Part shown: positions 11,838 through 24,000 of the stretch, piece by piece
Numbering within the stretch: the first letter of the stretch is position 1
How the letters are laid out: every line of letters starts with the position of its first letter
Assembly: GCF_030272615.1 (NCBI RefSeq)
Contig: NC_081412.1
Location: 345,207,870 to 345,271,869, forward strand
Length of the DNA: 64,000 nucleotides
Source: Cryptomeria japonica
Lineage: Eukaryota; Streptophyta; Pinopsida; Cupressales; Cupressaceae
Reading direction: 5' to 3'
Program-made: the position numbers and the translations under genes
Notes under the pieces: generated by a model
Database searches by the model: none
Seen by the model: only the letters and a program-made list of their open reading frames with translations
What the model was told of the DNA's origin: nothing

Positions 11838-12079
11838 AAGATTTAGTCAAGGGCAATCACTCCTCTAAGTGCTTTTATATTCCAATGTTTGTGTGAAAGT
11901 TAATTTAGTTCCCAATTCTACCAATTCCATTTTCATCCAAAAGATTTTGGTGAACCTAACTCTCTTACATTGCATTTTCTATTTAGATTTTATCATTTCA
12001 TGTTGAAAACATAACAAATTTCAAAAATCTAGTTGTATGCATTTTGTGTGTTTAGATTCATATGCACTTTTCGTTTAAG

Positions 12080-12882
12080 AAGTTAGTTTTTAACAATGTT
12101 GGATTTTTATTTGCAATATTTTCATACATATGATAATCCTTTTGCTTATGATGATTACTCTTTTAGTAAGGAAGAACTTGATGAGGCTCTTGATTAATTC
12201 TTTTCTCCTATGCCTTCTAAATAAATATTTTTCCAGAGCCTCATTAACATAATTACTATGCCATTTCGTAGTGATGATTTAGATAAGTGGATGACTCTCC
12301 TCATGAAGTCATCATTATCAAGCCATTCTCTAAATCTAGTAACATGATGACATATGAGAATCCCGTTTTTGATGATTTACCTCTCATACAATCTAATAAT
12401 CAACCATTTAGTATTGATGAATATCCTATGCTATTATGTTCTTGATGATTTCATTTCTACTAAAACCTCCTCAAAAAATTGTAAAGCATTTTGTCTAAAA
12501 CATTGATTAATATGATAAATGTGAATGGCTATGAACACAATTTTTAAACATCTAATAAGCTTGTGATTTTTGTTCAAGGTGATAGTTCTCCCCAAACTTC
12601 TAAACCTCTCAATAAACCTCTTTTTTATGGTTCAATGTGGTTATAGTAATGATACCTTTTACACTCCTAACAAACCAGTTATTACTGTTCAAGGAGGTTA
12701 TGCCACCAAGTGTCCTTGTGAGTATGTTAAACAAATCACCCGAGAGTTAAAATTTGGTTACCCACACCTATAAAAGGATGAATAATAGGAAACCTAATCC
12801 TCCTTGGTTTATCCCTTCTTCTCAACCAATACTTCCAATAATACCTTATTTATAACAATATCTTAGTAAAGAGTATGATCTT
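12080..12882 (+). pseudogene. gag: Gypsy G gag-region remnant
   Basis: Decayed plus-strand coding of a Gypsy gag region. Readable pieces include FAYDDYSFSKEELDEALD near 12130-12195 and, at 12660-12775, VQGGYATKCPCEYVKQITRELKFGYPHL in short frames. Many stops and frameshifts. No zinc knuckle was found. The frame at the right edge is cut by insertion of element E. The function is particle formation by analogy only. Confidence 0.55.
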
Positions 12883-13698
12883 TGATGCAGCCATAACTGG
12901 TGAATCCTCAAAAGAGAACTGGTCTGCTTATGCAACAAGAGTAACACAATGAAAGAAATAATAAAACATAGAAAGATTACATAAAAATATCATATTATTG
13001 TCTTAGAACCTCCATTAATCAACCGTTTATCATCATACAATCATCATAGAACATTCGGTAGTCAACCGGTTACATGCAGGCTAACATGCCAGATACAATC
13101 CATCTGGAACTCTTAGAGTCAACCAGATCTTTAATCATGAATAAAAATACTTCTTACGATCTCTACTACCCTACAAATGATTACATAATGCCATATATAC
13201 CCTCTGGAACATATCTGGGTCAGCCACAAAAGATTACATTTACCAAGACAAGAAAATGAATCTTGTAAATAGGTCGGCCCCAAGAATGAAAGAAAATTCT
13301 ATGGAAAAGAACCATCAAGAAGTGTAGATCAACAAGTAGGTCAACCAAGGACTTATGAACATTAAGAAAGACCCAAAATAGATCCACATGCCAAGAAACC
13401 GCTCCAGAAAAGAAGAATCTCCAACCGGTAAGCCCAAAACTGCCCTAAAACCTAGAAGCAGTCAAACTGGAAGCAATATCTTTTTGTAAAAGAATCTAAA
13501 TGGACTAAAAATATGGAATTAAGCACATAAAACAAATTGGAAACTGAAAATATGATCTGCAATGAAAAGCAGGCCACCATCAGAACATACCAGTAGGAAC
13601 ACAAAAAATTGCACACAGAACTAAACAAGAACTAAACTGAAAGGAAATATTTGTGGTTGATGCAAGATTGCTCATAGACTGGGGATGCTCCTGCATTA
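12883..13698 (-). repeat. 3' LTR of element E (816 bp)
   Basis: Starts TGATGCAGCC and ends CTCCTGCATTA. It matches 15786-17382 apart from the insertion there. Confidence 0.9.
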
Positions 13699-13926
13699 GA
13701 CACCCCGGGTAGAAAGAGATGTTCCATGAGAGATAACTCATGAACATCGAAAAGTATTCAGGATATAGGTCCAATGCTCATTCCTGATCCAAACATCTTC
13801 CTTATTTGCAAACCTCTTCCTTAGCTCCTTCGGAACCTCAACCAGATTCTCTAACTCTTGACTCTCTTTATCTCTCTTCCCTTGCTTCAGATTTGCACAC
13901 TGTCTTTGCTTACTGCTATCTTTCTT
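13699..13926. other. 3' untranslated part of element E
   Basis: Short stretch between the protease stop and the 3' LTR. The minus strand next to the LTR reads CCGGGGTGTC, a weak purine tract. No other feature seen. Confidence 0.5.
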
Positions 13927-14646
13927 CTACAACTCAGACTTGTTTCTTCCACAAGACTTCATCTGGTTTATCATCATAAGCTTTCTGTCATCCGATTCTA
14001 TCTTGTTATCAGACTTATCTAAGAAATCCTTCTGCAAATTCATGCCACCTCCCGGTATAATCTCTGCAACCAGTTTCTCAGTACTGCAACTTCTCTCAAT
14101 ACTCACATTCTTCACCTCCTTCTCTTTCTCCTTTAAAGAAGCCAATGTGAACTTCTGCCCACCCTTCTCAATAGTGATTAGGTTTCTTTTATAGTCATAA
14201 ATAGCTTCTCTATCAAAATACCAAGGTCTTCCCAACAAGGCATGACAAGTACTCATAGATACAACATCACACAAGATCTCATCCCTAAAAGGCCCAATAT
14301 TAAAACTCATCAAACACTGCTCCTTTACTTCTAACTTTTGATCATCTTGTAACCAACTTACCTTGTAAGGGAAAGGGTTCTCAAACCTCTTCAATCCAAG
14401 CTTCACTACCATCTCCTCATATATCAAATTATCAGTACTTCCACTACCCACAATAACCTTGCAACACTTACCACCTGATTTGCACACAGCCCAAAAAAGA
14501 CTCCTTCTTTGAGTAGGTCTAATATTTTCACTACTCTTCTCCATTATGACTCTTCTAAACATAAGAGATTCTCCTTGCTTTGGTGCACAGTCAGTTCCAG
14601 TAACTTCACCTTCTGGTTCCTCATTTGTCACACAACTTCTTGCCAT
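13927..14646 (-). pseudogene. Element E retropepsin
   Basis: A 239-codon open stretch holding a Gypsy-type aspartic protease. The active-site region reads CKVIVGSGSTDNLIYEEMV; families of this kind have D-S-G, so the catalytic Asp is Gly here and the enzyme should be dead. The flap and second conserved region are visible: SMSTCHALLGRPWYFDREAIYDYKRN. A lysine/glutamate-rich tail follows, and no reverse transcriptase. The label Met at 14646 is not a true start, because the frame continues upstream through the zinc knuckle of gag. Confidence 0.88.
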
Positions 14647-14649
14647 TCC

Positions 14650-15600
14650 CTTCTTACATTCATAAAATCTATGTTCGATTTCTCCACACTTGAAACATTT
14701 GCTGCGAAATTATCTATTGCTACTACCACTACCTTTCCTCTGTGTTTTATGTTCTGGTTCTTTACTCCACTTTGGTTTTGATTCTTCTTCAACATTATTC
14801 TTCTTTGTACTCATCTGCCCCTTGAATCTTTTCTTCCCTCTAGGTTTATTCGATTGGCTTCTCCTCACCTTCTCCTCAACCTTCAAAGCAAGCTGGTAAG
14901 CTTCTTCAACTATGGAAACCCTCAACATACTCATCTCATCTTGAATGCTAAATGCAAGTCCATTTATGTACCTCACCACTTTTTCTCTATCCATCTCTCT
15001 ATGTCAAGATCTGATCATCACCTTGTATAATTCCTCAGTATACTCTTTCACAGTCATTTTTCTCTATTTCAGGTTCTACAACTTTTTGAACAATTCCAAC
15101 TCATAGTCTCCCGGTATGAACTTGGCCTTCAATCTAGCAACCATCTATCTCCACCAGGTGATCTTTATTTTACTATTCTCCATTATGTCTCTCTACAATT
15201 CTTTCCACCATAAGGTAGCATGCCCTTTCAACTTAGTCTATGCCAACCAGACTCTCTATGGGTCCTTGACATCCTCAAACTCAAATTAATCCTCCAACTC
15301 TCTGATCCAATCAATCAAATCCTCTGGGTTTAGCATTCCCAAAAAATTTGAAACCTCCACTTTATGAAATTTACTTGCTTGTGCCACTACTCTTTGAAAT
15401 ATTTCCTCTCTTCCGTCTTCCGGCCCTTCATCCTCTTCTGCCTCAATCTCTTCTCCAGCTTCTTCATATTCATCCTCAGACTCTGGATTCCTCCACAAAC
15501 CAGCCAATGTGTTCTAGATCTCGTTCCTCATCTCATTCTTGAAATCCTTCATCATCTGCTCTACCCTCTGGGGGTTCATCCTTCTAGGCGGAATCTCCTC
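14650..15600 (-). pseudogene. gag: Element E gag with zinc knuckle
   Basis: Gypsy-type gag. An acidic N-terminal stretch (15286-15507) runs into FHKVEVSNFLGMLNPEDLIDW, the start of the retrotransposon gag domain. The middle (15000-15285) is broken by stops that look like changed CAG, CAA and TGG codons. A later part (14710-14994) reads DKEKVVRYINGLAFSIQDEM. A basic stretch precedes the zinc knuckle CFKCGEIEHRFYEC (CX2CX4HX4C) at about 14655-14700. It leads in frame into the protease. Confidence 0.85.
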
Positions 15601-15767
15601 CTATGCTTTGGTGAACTACCTCAACTCGACGATCTGACTACCAGTTTCAATTGCCTCTCACTTGACGATCTATTGAACACACACGCAACCTGCCTCCAAT
15701 TAGGGATCTGTCCACCCAAAGGAATGCCTCAAGGTTCACAACCAAATCTTCCACCAATCGGTTCATA

Positions 15768-15785
15768 ACCATCTTTGATACCAAA
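15768..15785 (-). other. Primer-binding site of element E
   Basis: Directly after the 5' LTR the minus strand reads TTTGGTATCAAAGATGG, close to the initiator-Met complement TGGTATCAGAGC. Confidence 0.75.
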
Positions 15786-17382
15786 TGATGCAGACATAAC
15801 CACTGAATCCTGAAAAAGAGAACTGACCGGCTTATGCAACAAGAGTAACATAATGAAAGCAATAATAAAATATAAAAATATTACAGAAATAGATCATATT
15901 ATTGTCTTAGAACCTCTGGTAATCAACTGGTTATTATCATACAGTCATCATAGAACATCCAGTAGTCAACCGGTTACATGTAGGCTAACATGCTAGATAC
16001 AATCCATCCAGAACTCTCAGAGTCAACTGGATCTTTAATCATGAATCTAAATCCTTCTTCTGATCTCTACTGCCCTACAAATGATTACATAATTCCATAT
16101 ATATATGCTTTGGAATATGTCTAGGTCGGCCATAAAATATTACATTTACCAAGACAGGAAAAATGAAACATGTAAATAGGTGAGCCCCAAGAATGAAAGA
16201 GAATTCTCCGGAGAAGAACCACCAAGAAGTGTGGATCAATAGGTAGGCCAACCAAGGACTTAGGAACATTAAGCAAGACCTAAAATAGATCCACACAGCA
16301 AAAAACCACTCTGAAAAAGAAGAATCTCCAACCAATAAGCCCAAAACTGCCCCGGAACCCAGAAACAGTCAAACAGAAGCAATATCTATTAGGAATCCCA
16401 CAAATACTGAGAGGGGGGGGTGAATCAGTATTTAACTGGTGAGTAGAATTTCTTGAAATAAAAAATGCAGAACATATTATAATAGTGTACCAGTATGCAA
16501 GAAATAATGCAATAAACAGAATTAAGAACATCCACATGAAAAGCACACCATAACACAAGGTTTTAATGAGGAAACCCAGTGTGGGAAAAACCTCGGTGGG
16601 ATTTGTGACCCACAATAATCACTCACTGGCCAATAAGAGAATATTACTTATAATAGGGGCCTACACATGCAGGAAGGCCAACTGCCTAGAGCTCACTGCT
16701 CAATAGGAAGTCTCACTGACTTACAATGAGGATTATACAAATCCAATATCTTGTACTGCTTTACAATAGCATCTATAATGCCTGATCCAGTACCGGTTGC
16801 TACTCTACTTCTTACATAAACCCTTGGCCTATATTTCGCATAATAGGTCTACCTAATATTTTTCTTTAATGCTCCTTCACTCATTAACAAATGTCTACAA
16901 TGATCTCTTTTATATATAAGAGTCATTTTACAATTTTCCAAGTCGGCTTACAAAGTTTTTACAATAATAAACAAAATATAATATAACAAAATCCTATCGG
17001 CTTCTGTGCCGGTATACTTCTTTTCTTTGTACCGGTGTCGGTGTTCTGAGTGCCGGTGTAGAGTGTGATCTACTGATGCCGGTATAATGCCTTTGCTGGT
17101 GCCATAAGATTGCAAGGTTGCCATCAATGACAAAACCTTCAATCACATACAATGTCTCATTGGAGTGTGCATATGCCAACAATATCCTGCCGAAAAAGAA
17201 TCCAAATGGATTGAAAAATCTGAAACCTAAAAAATATGATCTGAAATGAAAATAAAGCCACCACCAGAACATATCGGTAGGAACACATAAAATTGCACAT
17301 AGAACCGAACAAGAACTAAACTAAATGGAAACATTTTTGGTTGATGCAAGATTTATCTTAGACCAGGGATGCTCCTATATCA
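15786..17382 (-). repeat. 5' LTR of element E, interrupted
   Basis: Starts TGATGCAGAC and ends CTATATCA. Without the nested solo LTR (16387-17181) and one ATATC copy it is about 797 bp, close to its 816-bp partner. Confidence 0.9.
16387..17181 (-). repeat. Solo LTR of family B inside E (795 bp)
   Basis: Starts TATTAGGAATCCC (from TGTTAGG) and ends TATGCCAACA. ATATC stands on both sides (16382-16386 and 17182-17186), and the host LTR sequence resumes as in the uninterrupted partner. It carries the GAGAGGGGGGGGTGAATCAG block. The same family is at 57035-57822. Confidence 0.92.
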
Positions 17383-17387
17383 ATCTT

Positions 17388-17940
17388 ATTGAACAACTTA
17401 AAGCTACTCCTACCAAGATATCCCTTTGGGATTTGATCCAAACTTTATCCACACATCATTGAATGTTACAAGATGCTTTAAATAAATTAGCTATATCACC
17501 TTCAGTGACACCTAATAATATGGCTTCTTTAATTTATTCCATGAAAGCACCTAAAGCTCAAATTATGTTCTAACAAGATGAGTTACCTTCTAAGGAGATT
17601 CAAAATCAATACGATCCTCTTATGATTGTTGTCCTTATTAATGTAAATTCTATACAATGAACCTTAGTGGACAATGGATTTGGCCTTAATGTTTGTAGCG
17701 TTGATTTATTACATAAGATTAATGTGAACACTTCTCATGTTCAACCTGAATCTCTTTCTATTATTGGTTTTAAAGACAATGTTGCTAGAGAATCTTTAGG
17801 TACTATAGCCTTACCTATTAAGGTAGGACCTGTTATTTTACCTACACCTATTCAAGTCATGCCTGATAGTCTTACTTATAATTCTCTATTAGGATGACCT
17901 TAGATTCTTAATACACAAGATGTCCCTTCTACTCTTCATA
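17388..17940 (+). pseudogene. Gypsy G protease region
   Basis: Right-hand half of G's gag-protease coding. It starts with QLKATPTKISLWDLI, a common motif upstream of plant Gypsy proteases. The protease itself (17667-17897) reads VDNGFGLNVCSVDLL, with Asn at the second active-site position (normally D-[ST]-G), then GTIALPIKVGPVILPTPIQV and SLTYNSLLG. Two stops lie upstream and one follows the LLG motif. Element H begins at 18000, so reverse transcriptase is absent. Confidence 0.85.
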
Positions 17941-17999
17941 ATTAAGTTAAATATAGTTAGAACAATAAGATGTATACATTGAATATTATATTGGATTTA

Positions 18000-19232
18000 T
18001 GTGAATGTTGTCATTGATGTCAAACCCGATGATCTGGTTAGGACTGGATGTGGCATAAATAATTTTGGTATTGTAGGTTGAGCATCTATGGAAGATAGGT
18101 ATGTATGTGATATGAAGAAGGAATACATGATCTGCTCGAGTCATTCCAGAAGGTCCTTTTCCCTAGAATCATGTGTTGTGCTTATATTGGTTTGTATCCA
18201 ATTCTGATATCAGTTGTGTGAGTTTTGATATCAGCTATATCAATCATAGCAGTTATATCAGTTGTATCTATTTTATTTCTATTCAGATGATTATATTGCA
18301 TGGTTTTATGTTCTGGAATCTATGGCATCTGTATATTGAAGTTTAGGAGTTTCTATGCTTATGGGTCTGGTAGACCCCTGTTTTGTTCTAGTTATTAAAG
18401 CATACTTTTGGGTAAATGAAGTCTATGAAGGAAGCACGTAAGATGTTGGTATAGGATGACTTGTTTATCCTATTTTTGGTCGAGGCATGTTTTGGATAAT
18501 GTGTTGATCCGAGCAACATATTATTGTGTAAAGCATTTGTGCTTGGCTCACATATTATCTCAGTGTATGAGCTTATATATATATATATAGGTGTGTGAAA
18601 TGAAGAAATGTGTGAAGAATATGAGATAGAAATAAAGTAGAGTGTGTGTGGTATAGCAGAGTATGAAGTATGCAAGTGATAGAATTGTGGACAACAGAGT
18701 AGTTGTTGAAAGAGAAGAAGTTTATAGTGTGAGAAATATATGAGTGAAGGCATGTTTGGTGGTGTAATGATCTCTTACTAGACTTGTTGTAGGTGATTGT
18801 GGATAGTAGTGCAGTGATCCCTTACCAAATCTACTATGAGTTTTTGTGAGTTGTTATCTGATCTTAATTTGGAACTGACCTCATGCATTAGGAGATGCAA
18901 TTTTCCTTACTTTAATTATTTTCTATTGTAGTGACCATTCCGATAGTGAGTTGCTTTGTAATCTGGCAGTGAGCCACCCTATTTTGTAAATACCATATAG
19001 CTAGTTATATTATCTTGAGAGCTAACAATCTCCATGGTTTTTCCCATTTGGTTTTTCCATGTATAAAATTCGGTGTTCAATTTGTGGATGTGTTATTTAT
19101 TTATTATGCATTTTCTATTTCATGTTGATGAGATTAATTGTTAAGGTTAATGTATCAATAAAAGTTTTGAAAGTGAGGGAATATTGATTCACCTACCCTC
19201 TTAGTATTCTAGTCCATTCAACCAATTGAACA
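18000..19232 (+). repeat. 5' LTR of element H (about 1233 bp)
   Basis: The right end is fixed by AATTGAACA followed at once by the primer site. The left end TGTGAATGTTGTCATTG is inferred from the short inverted ends TGT..ACA and from loss of Gypsy G sequence there. A TA-repeat region lies near 18570-18587. Confidence 0.7.
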
Positions 19233-19234
19233 AT

Positions 19235-19246
19235 TGGTATCAGAGC
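19235..19246 (+). other. Primer-binding site of element H
   Basis: TGGTATCAGAGC, a perfect initiator-Met tRNA complement, two bases inside the LTR. Confidence 0.93.
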
Positions 19247-19301
19247 TTGGTCCCTTGCTTGAAAGCTTAACCCCTTGAGGTAGATCCTTATTGGTTGAAT
19301 C

Positions 19302-19939
19302 ATGTCACCAATATGTATAATCAAAGAATATCATCTAGATGAGGAATTGAAGACAACTCTTAAAGATCTGGAAAGTGTTGAATCTAAGAACGAAGATTTG
19401 AAAGAGAATGTGAAGGTAGCGAATGAATGTGTGCAGAAGCTGAGAGAACAAATCCAAAAGTTCAAATTGAGACATAACCAAGTTAACAATCAGTTGAAGC
19501 AGATGAATGAAACCATTAAAGATCTAATGCAGAAGAACAAGATAGAGGAAACCCTGAAAGAATCAATCAAGATAAAGACAAAAGAATGTGAGAAGCTAGA
19601 ACAAGAAGTGAAGAAGTTGAAGGAAGAATGTAAGGTTTCTGATAGCAGAAAACTTTTGGAAGATTTGATTAATATACAAAAAGCTCATTTAGAGAAGACT
19701 GGACTTAGATTTTAGATCGGTGAATGTTCAAATCAGAATGATAAAGACAAAGACAAGGAGTTCAAAGTTGAAGTAGAAAAGAAAATTGAAGATGCAAGCA
19801 AAACCTGAAATCAGAGATCTACTGCAAGGAGACTATCAGTTCATCACCCGAATGCACAAAGGTACCCATCATTTAATGGTTATTGTTTTCAATGTAATAA
19901 ATTTGGTCATAGTGTTACAGACTGTAGACGCATTCAATG
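19302..19939 (+). pseudogene. gag: Element H gag remnant: coiled coil plus zinc knuckle
   Basis: A 137-codon open frame from ATG 19302 is almost entirely a charged coiled coil rich in Lys, Glu and Leu. The same frame continues past a TAG at 19713 and a TGA near 19806 to a zinc knuckle, CFQCNKFGHSVTDC (CX2CX4HX4C), at about 19879-19921. The globular N-terminal gag domain expected between the start and the coil is missing, so I infer an internal deletion. The frame is interrupted at 19940 by the outer end of C's 3' LTR. Confidence 0.75.
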
Positions 19940-20747
19940 TGTTGGTTCCCAAATCAACAGATTGCAAAACCCTAAGAATGTGGCAGGTTCTATAATTAGG
20001 TTGTGCAATTGACTTGGCCAACGAACTAGAATCTTTTGGAAAAAGATATGTATTTCTCTTCAAGCTCTGCAAAACCTTTGCGGGTGTACCTTCTGATGAA
20101 TAAAAGAAAATTTATGTTTTTTTGTGTGTTGAAATTCCAATTTAAATCCACTTAGCATGGAACATATACTTGGAATAGATATCTCATACCTTATTACTCC
20201 TACTTCTATCTATTTTTCTGAAACAAATAAATAAAACTAAATCTCCAATGAAGATTATTTAATATGATTATGATCAGTGCCTTCTCTTAGGGCTATAGTG
20301 TTACATACATCTAGTTACTTATGATAATTCAAGCTACTTGGCATACAAATGTGTTTATACTTTATATAAACATGCAAAAATGTAATATTATCTCGTTCTT
20401 CTCATTAATCCAATTTCTCTCTTCCAAATTGTTGTAATTCAATTAAAGTGAGTTTAATTTAGCCTTATAGAAGTCAATTAACCAAATTACACAAAGCAGA
20501 GAAAGTTGCTTTGATAAATAAGAAGTATCCTTGATATCTTGAATTAAACAAATAAGAAATAAATAAATTGGAGACAACCACACAAGATTTTATTATTCAC
20601 CATCAACAAAAACTGAGCATAGGAAACTTGGATTCTTTTATTATAATCGACCACTGTAAAGAAGTACAAAATTTGATATTGTTATCACCTCTATCCTCCT
20701 ATATTCTTCTATTTTTTCTATATCCTTTAACTGGTCTTGGTTTCTCC

Positions 20748-20756
20748 CTTATATAG
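20748..20756 (-). promoter_or_regulatory. TATA box of the C LTR
   Basis: The minus strand reads TTTCTATATAAGGGAG. The other LTR copy has a changed form at 42325-42336. It lies about 300 bp downstream of the end of the LTR ORF, so the ORF would be in U3 and R-U5 would be the last 800 bp or so. Confidence 0.65.
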
Positions 20757-21049
20757 AAAATTTGGGAAAAGCGACAAGCTTTAGACTATTACATTGCAAC
20801 CTCTCATGACTAATTATATAAGTGCATAATTAAAGAGATTTGATTAAAACATTCAAAGTTTTTGACAAAGTTTGGTAACATGTATGAAATAGAACATAAT
20901 AATGAAACATGAGAATAGTTGGTGAATGCAAGTAAGCCCATTATCATGACACTTATGAGTAGCGACCTGTGACCCTTGGGTCTGACAAGGTTCTACTTTG
21001 AGTTGGGCGTGCTCCACATCAACCAACTAGTCTTCCAAGCACTTAATCT

Positions 21050-24000
21050 TCTGAGACCTTCAAATATATGGTTTCCCACTAGTACACTTTATAATCACTT
21101 GGCTATTTAAAGTTCTAAATAATAGGCATGTTCATGAGGTGATCCCTCCACCTCTTATCTATCATTGCTCACACCTCTGTGACTAATTTTGAGTAACCAA
21201 CATCTAGTGTTATGACCCTATCTTGAAACAAATTCAAACCTTGTATACTCATTTCTTTCTTCTCCTTCATGTGCGCTATGATCTTTGGAACCGTTTGACT
21301 AAAATCAATTTTCCAATCATTGAAAGACCTCATGTGCTTATCCTTATCAATGATATGCGGTATATTTCAAAGATCAGAGTGTGATATGCGAACTGCCATT
21401 TTTTTGCCAATGTTTCCAATTTAGTCTTGTTTTCGTCAAACACATGCATAATTTTCAATAGGGACTCATAGCCCTTATAAACATCGCCTAACTTTTCAAT
21501 GACCAGTTTCACCCTATGGGCCAATATTTGCTCAAAAGTGTTATACATTTATTGTGGTATTTTCTGCAAGGCTTATTCATTAGCCACTTTTAAACCCTTG
21601 ATCTCCTCTTCATATTTTTTCTTCTCCTCATTCCATCCCTTGATGTTTTATGTATTATCTATAGGTGCAGGGGTAGCATGTTTGTGCAGGATGATGGCCT
21701 TGCTTTGGTTACGAGCTATCCCTTTACCCTATATTTCAATATAGCATTTTCAATTTATCAGCTATCATATCCTTGCATTCTCTAAGCACCTTGATGATGG
21801 ATCATAGAGTGTGATTCGAAACGTTGATGTAAAAAAAGGCACAAACTCAAAACCAGAAGTAGCTATAAGAATATTAATATGGATTACAGAAATTTGATCA
21901 TTTTAATATAGAACCTATTAATTTCATCATTCATTTACTTATTGCCCCTTTTCAAGTTCAACTATCTTATGTTGGATGTGTTTTATTGAATCTATGGTGA
22001 ACATAACATAGTGTGTACTCAATGTGGCCACCTCCAATGAGGAGGTCTTTTTCATGGTTTTTAGAATTGTTGTCCCCTACATTTCCTTTACCACGTCCAC
22101 TAAGTTTAGTTTCTTAGTGCTTTTGAAATTTACCCATGCAGCTAATATTTCAGTTCTTGGATTATATCTTGTACCATTTACCCCTTATAGTAAAACTCTA
22201 CTATTATCATGGGGCCTTCTTACTATCTCACTTGGTTTATCAAAAATATTTGTTTTAAAGTCATTCCTGGAACAATCAACATATTACTCTTCATGACAAC
22301 TTCCCTTGCTTTCTCCTAGAGTAATATGCATATCATCAAACTTTATCTCTTTCAAATTTTGAGCTATCACCTCCTCATACTTGGAATCAACCACAACCAC
22401 AAGGTTTATTTGTTTTGTTTATTCAAACTCCATCTTTATTTTCATCCAAAAATCTTTGAACTCAGGCAAATGGATGAATTCATCATCCTCTAAGAATCTC
22501 ATTGATATTGCTACTCTTTCATCGATAGTATTTCCTTGCTCTGCCCCTTCTTCCATTTAAGCTTCATTGCCATGTGTCTCCTCTTTATACCTAGGAGAAT
22601 CCATCTGTGATTTCTCCACCCCTTCATCACCCTTAAGAGCCCTTAAAGCATTGATGGCCTCATCAATGTCACCTTCTTTAGACTCGTCATGAGGTATAAG
22701 GGGATTGAGGTCATCTATCCTTTGTTTCTTAGCTGGAGGTGAGGTAGGAGAAGTCTCTTGTATAGATTCATCATCAGATACATTATGGATAATAATCCCT
22801 TGGGTTTATTTGGTGTAACTATGGCCTTTCTTGGTGGGGATCCACCTCTTGTTGATTTCCCATAAATTCTTTCAAAATTATCCAAACACAAATCAATTCT
22901 CTTCAATTCATTAGTTTCTTCATTAAAAATTCCAGGGAAACTAGGGCCCCTTTTCTTCTTTTCTTCTTCTAGTCTCATTATAACATGCCATTTTTTCCTT
23001 CTTTGCACAATATCTTGAAATGATATAAAATTTCTAATTAAATCTTCCTATATCAGCACCTCATGTGAAATAGTTTTAATACAAGAACCAATATAATACT
23101 CAGGAACACACACTCTTTCCTTTCCATATTTTAGATAATAATTGGTCTTCAAATAGCCTTACAATATTTCTAACATATTTGACCTAATATAAAATTTTGC
23201 ACATACAAAAACATGGGGCAAGAATGTCCTCTTCTTCCTTTTCTCTATCACTTCCTTCTCAAGCCATAACATTTGCCACGTAAACTCCAAAAACACAAGC
23301 CTGTCTGACACAAATAGGAGTAACAAGTGAGGAGTTTTAGGACATCCATATACTCAAATAATGGTATGCTCTCCCATGTAGAACCAATCAGAAAAATTAT
23401 GAGTACGCTCCTTTTAAGGATAGGGAGCAAGTGGTCTAAACACCTTTCTTATATTTAGTGATAATCTTTCAACCTGATGGTTGAGGGAACCAAAAATCAC
23501 AATAAGAAATGATTCATGAAAAACCTTATAGTCACAATCCCTACATCTTTTGTCCCATAGATAACATCACAATTACACCGACAACCTATTTCCCTAGTCA
23601 TCCACAGTCCCTAATTTTAGTCGCTAGCTAAAAACCTGTCTATTCTGATATAGGACTAAAAAATTAATAAGGAATAGTGGTGAAAGTCACAACTCTTCTT
23701 CTCCTTCCATACCAACAACTAATCACGAATTTTCTTTTCTAATTCAGATGGAAAATCAAACTCCAGGTTTACTTCATAATTTTGGATTGTCATAGCCATG
23801 TACATTAATGATACTGGCATTTTTATTTTGTCATATTCTCCCAATATTTGACACAAGGTGGAATAGGTTTTATAGAAATAGGTTTATACCCCTCTTTCTA
23901 TAATATAGGAGATCCTCTTTCCTAAATGTTTTGTGTAGTATATTATAATCCATTTTTGTTCAAGGTCAACCATAGTTAGAGCTTGTTTGTTCAACATAAA

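Larger units (their letters stand above)
12883..17382 (-). mobile_element. Non-autonomous gag-protease Gypsy element E, complete
   Basis: LTRs begin TGATGCAG (12883 and 15786) and end in the inverted form, CTGCATTA at 13698 and CTATATCA at 17382. Flanks are ATCTT on both sides (12878-12882 and 17383-17387), a perfect 5-bp duplication. The internal part is only 2087 bp and holds gag and a retropepsin but no reverse transcriptase or integrase, the layout of TR-GAG-type elements. The right (5') LTR contains a nested solo LTR. E sits inside Gypsy G, whose reading frame resumes after it. Confidence 0.92.
2960..17990 (+). mobile_element. Ty3/Gypsy element G, heavily nested, partial
   Basis: Plus-strand Gypsy remnant in pieces: LTR or leader with a TATA-like box (about 2960-3259), leader (10590-11493), gag region (about 12080-12882) and protease (17388-17940). 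Three insertions separate the pieces: Copia A at 3260-10589, a TRIM at 11494-11837 and element E at 12883-17382. The reading frame at 12882 resumes at 17388 when E and one copy of its duplication are set aside, which shows the pieces belong together. Nothing of G's reverse transcriptase or integrase is seen, because element H begins at 18000. Membership of the 2960-3259 piece is inferred from position and from the near-matching flanks of A. Confidence 0.62.
18000..19939 (+). mobile_element. LTR element H, 5' part
   Basis: Plus-strand element consisting of a 5' LTR, a perfect primer site and a gag-like ORF. It is cut at 19939 by the 3' LTR of element C. Gag type and the CX2CX4HX4C knuckle point to Copia, but no pol is present to prove it. 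Confidence 0.78.

Noticed and set aside
15364-15768. 134-codon plus-strand ORF
   Set aside because: It lies opposite element E's gag on the other strand and has no motif of its own; a shadow of the real frame.
18570-18590. TA run as a possible TATA box of the H LTR
   Set aside because: A simple TA microsatellite; cannot be told from a promoter by sequence alone.
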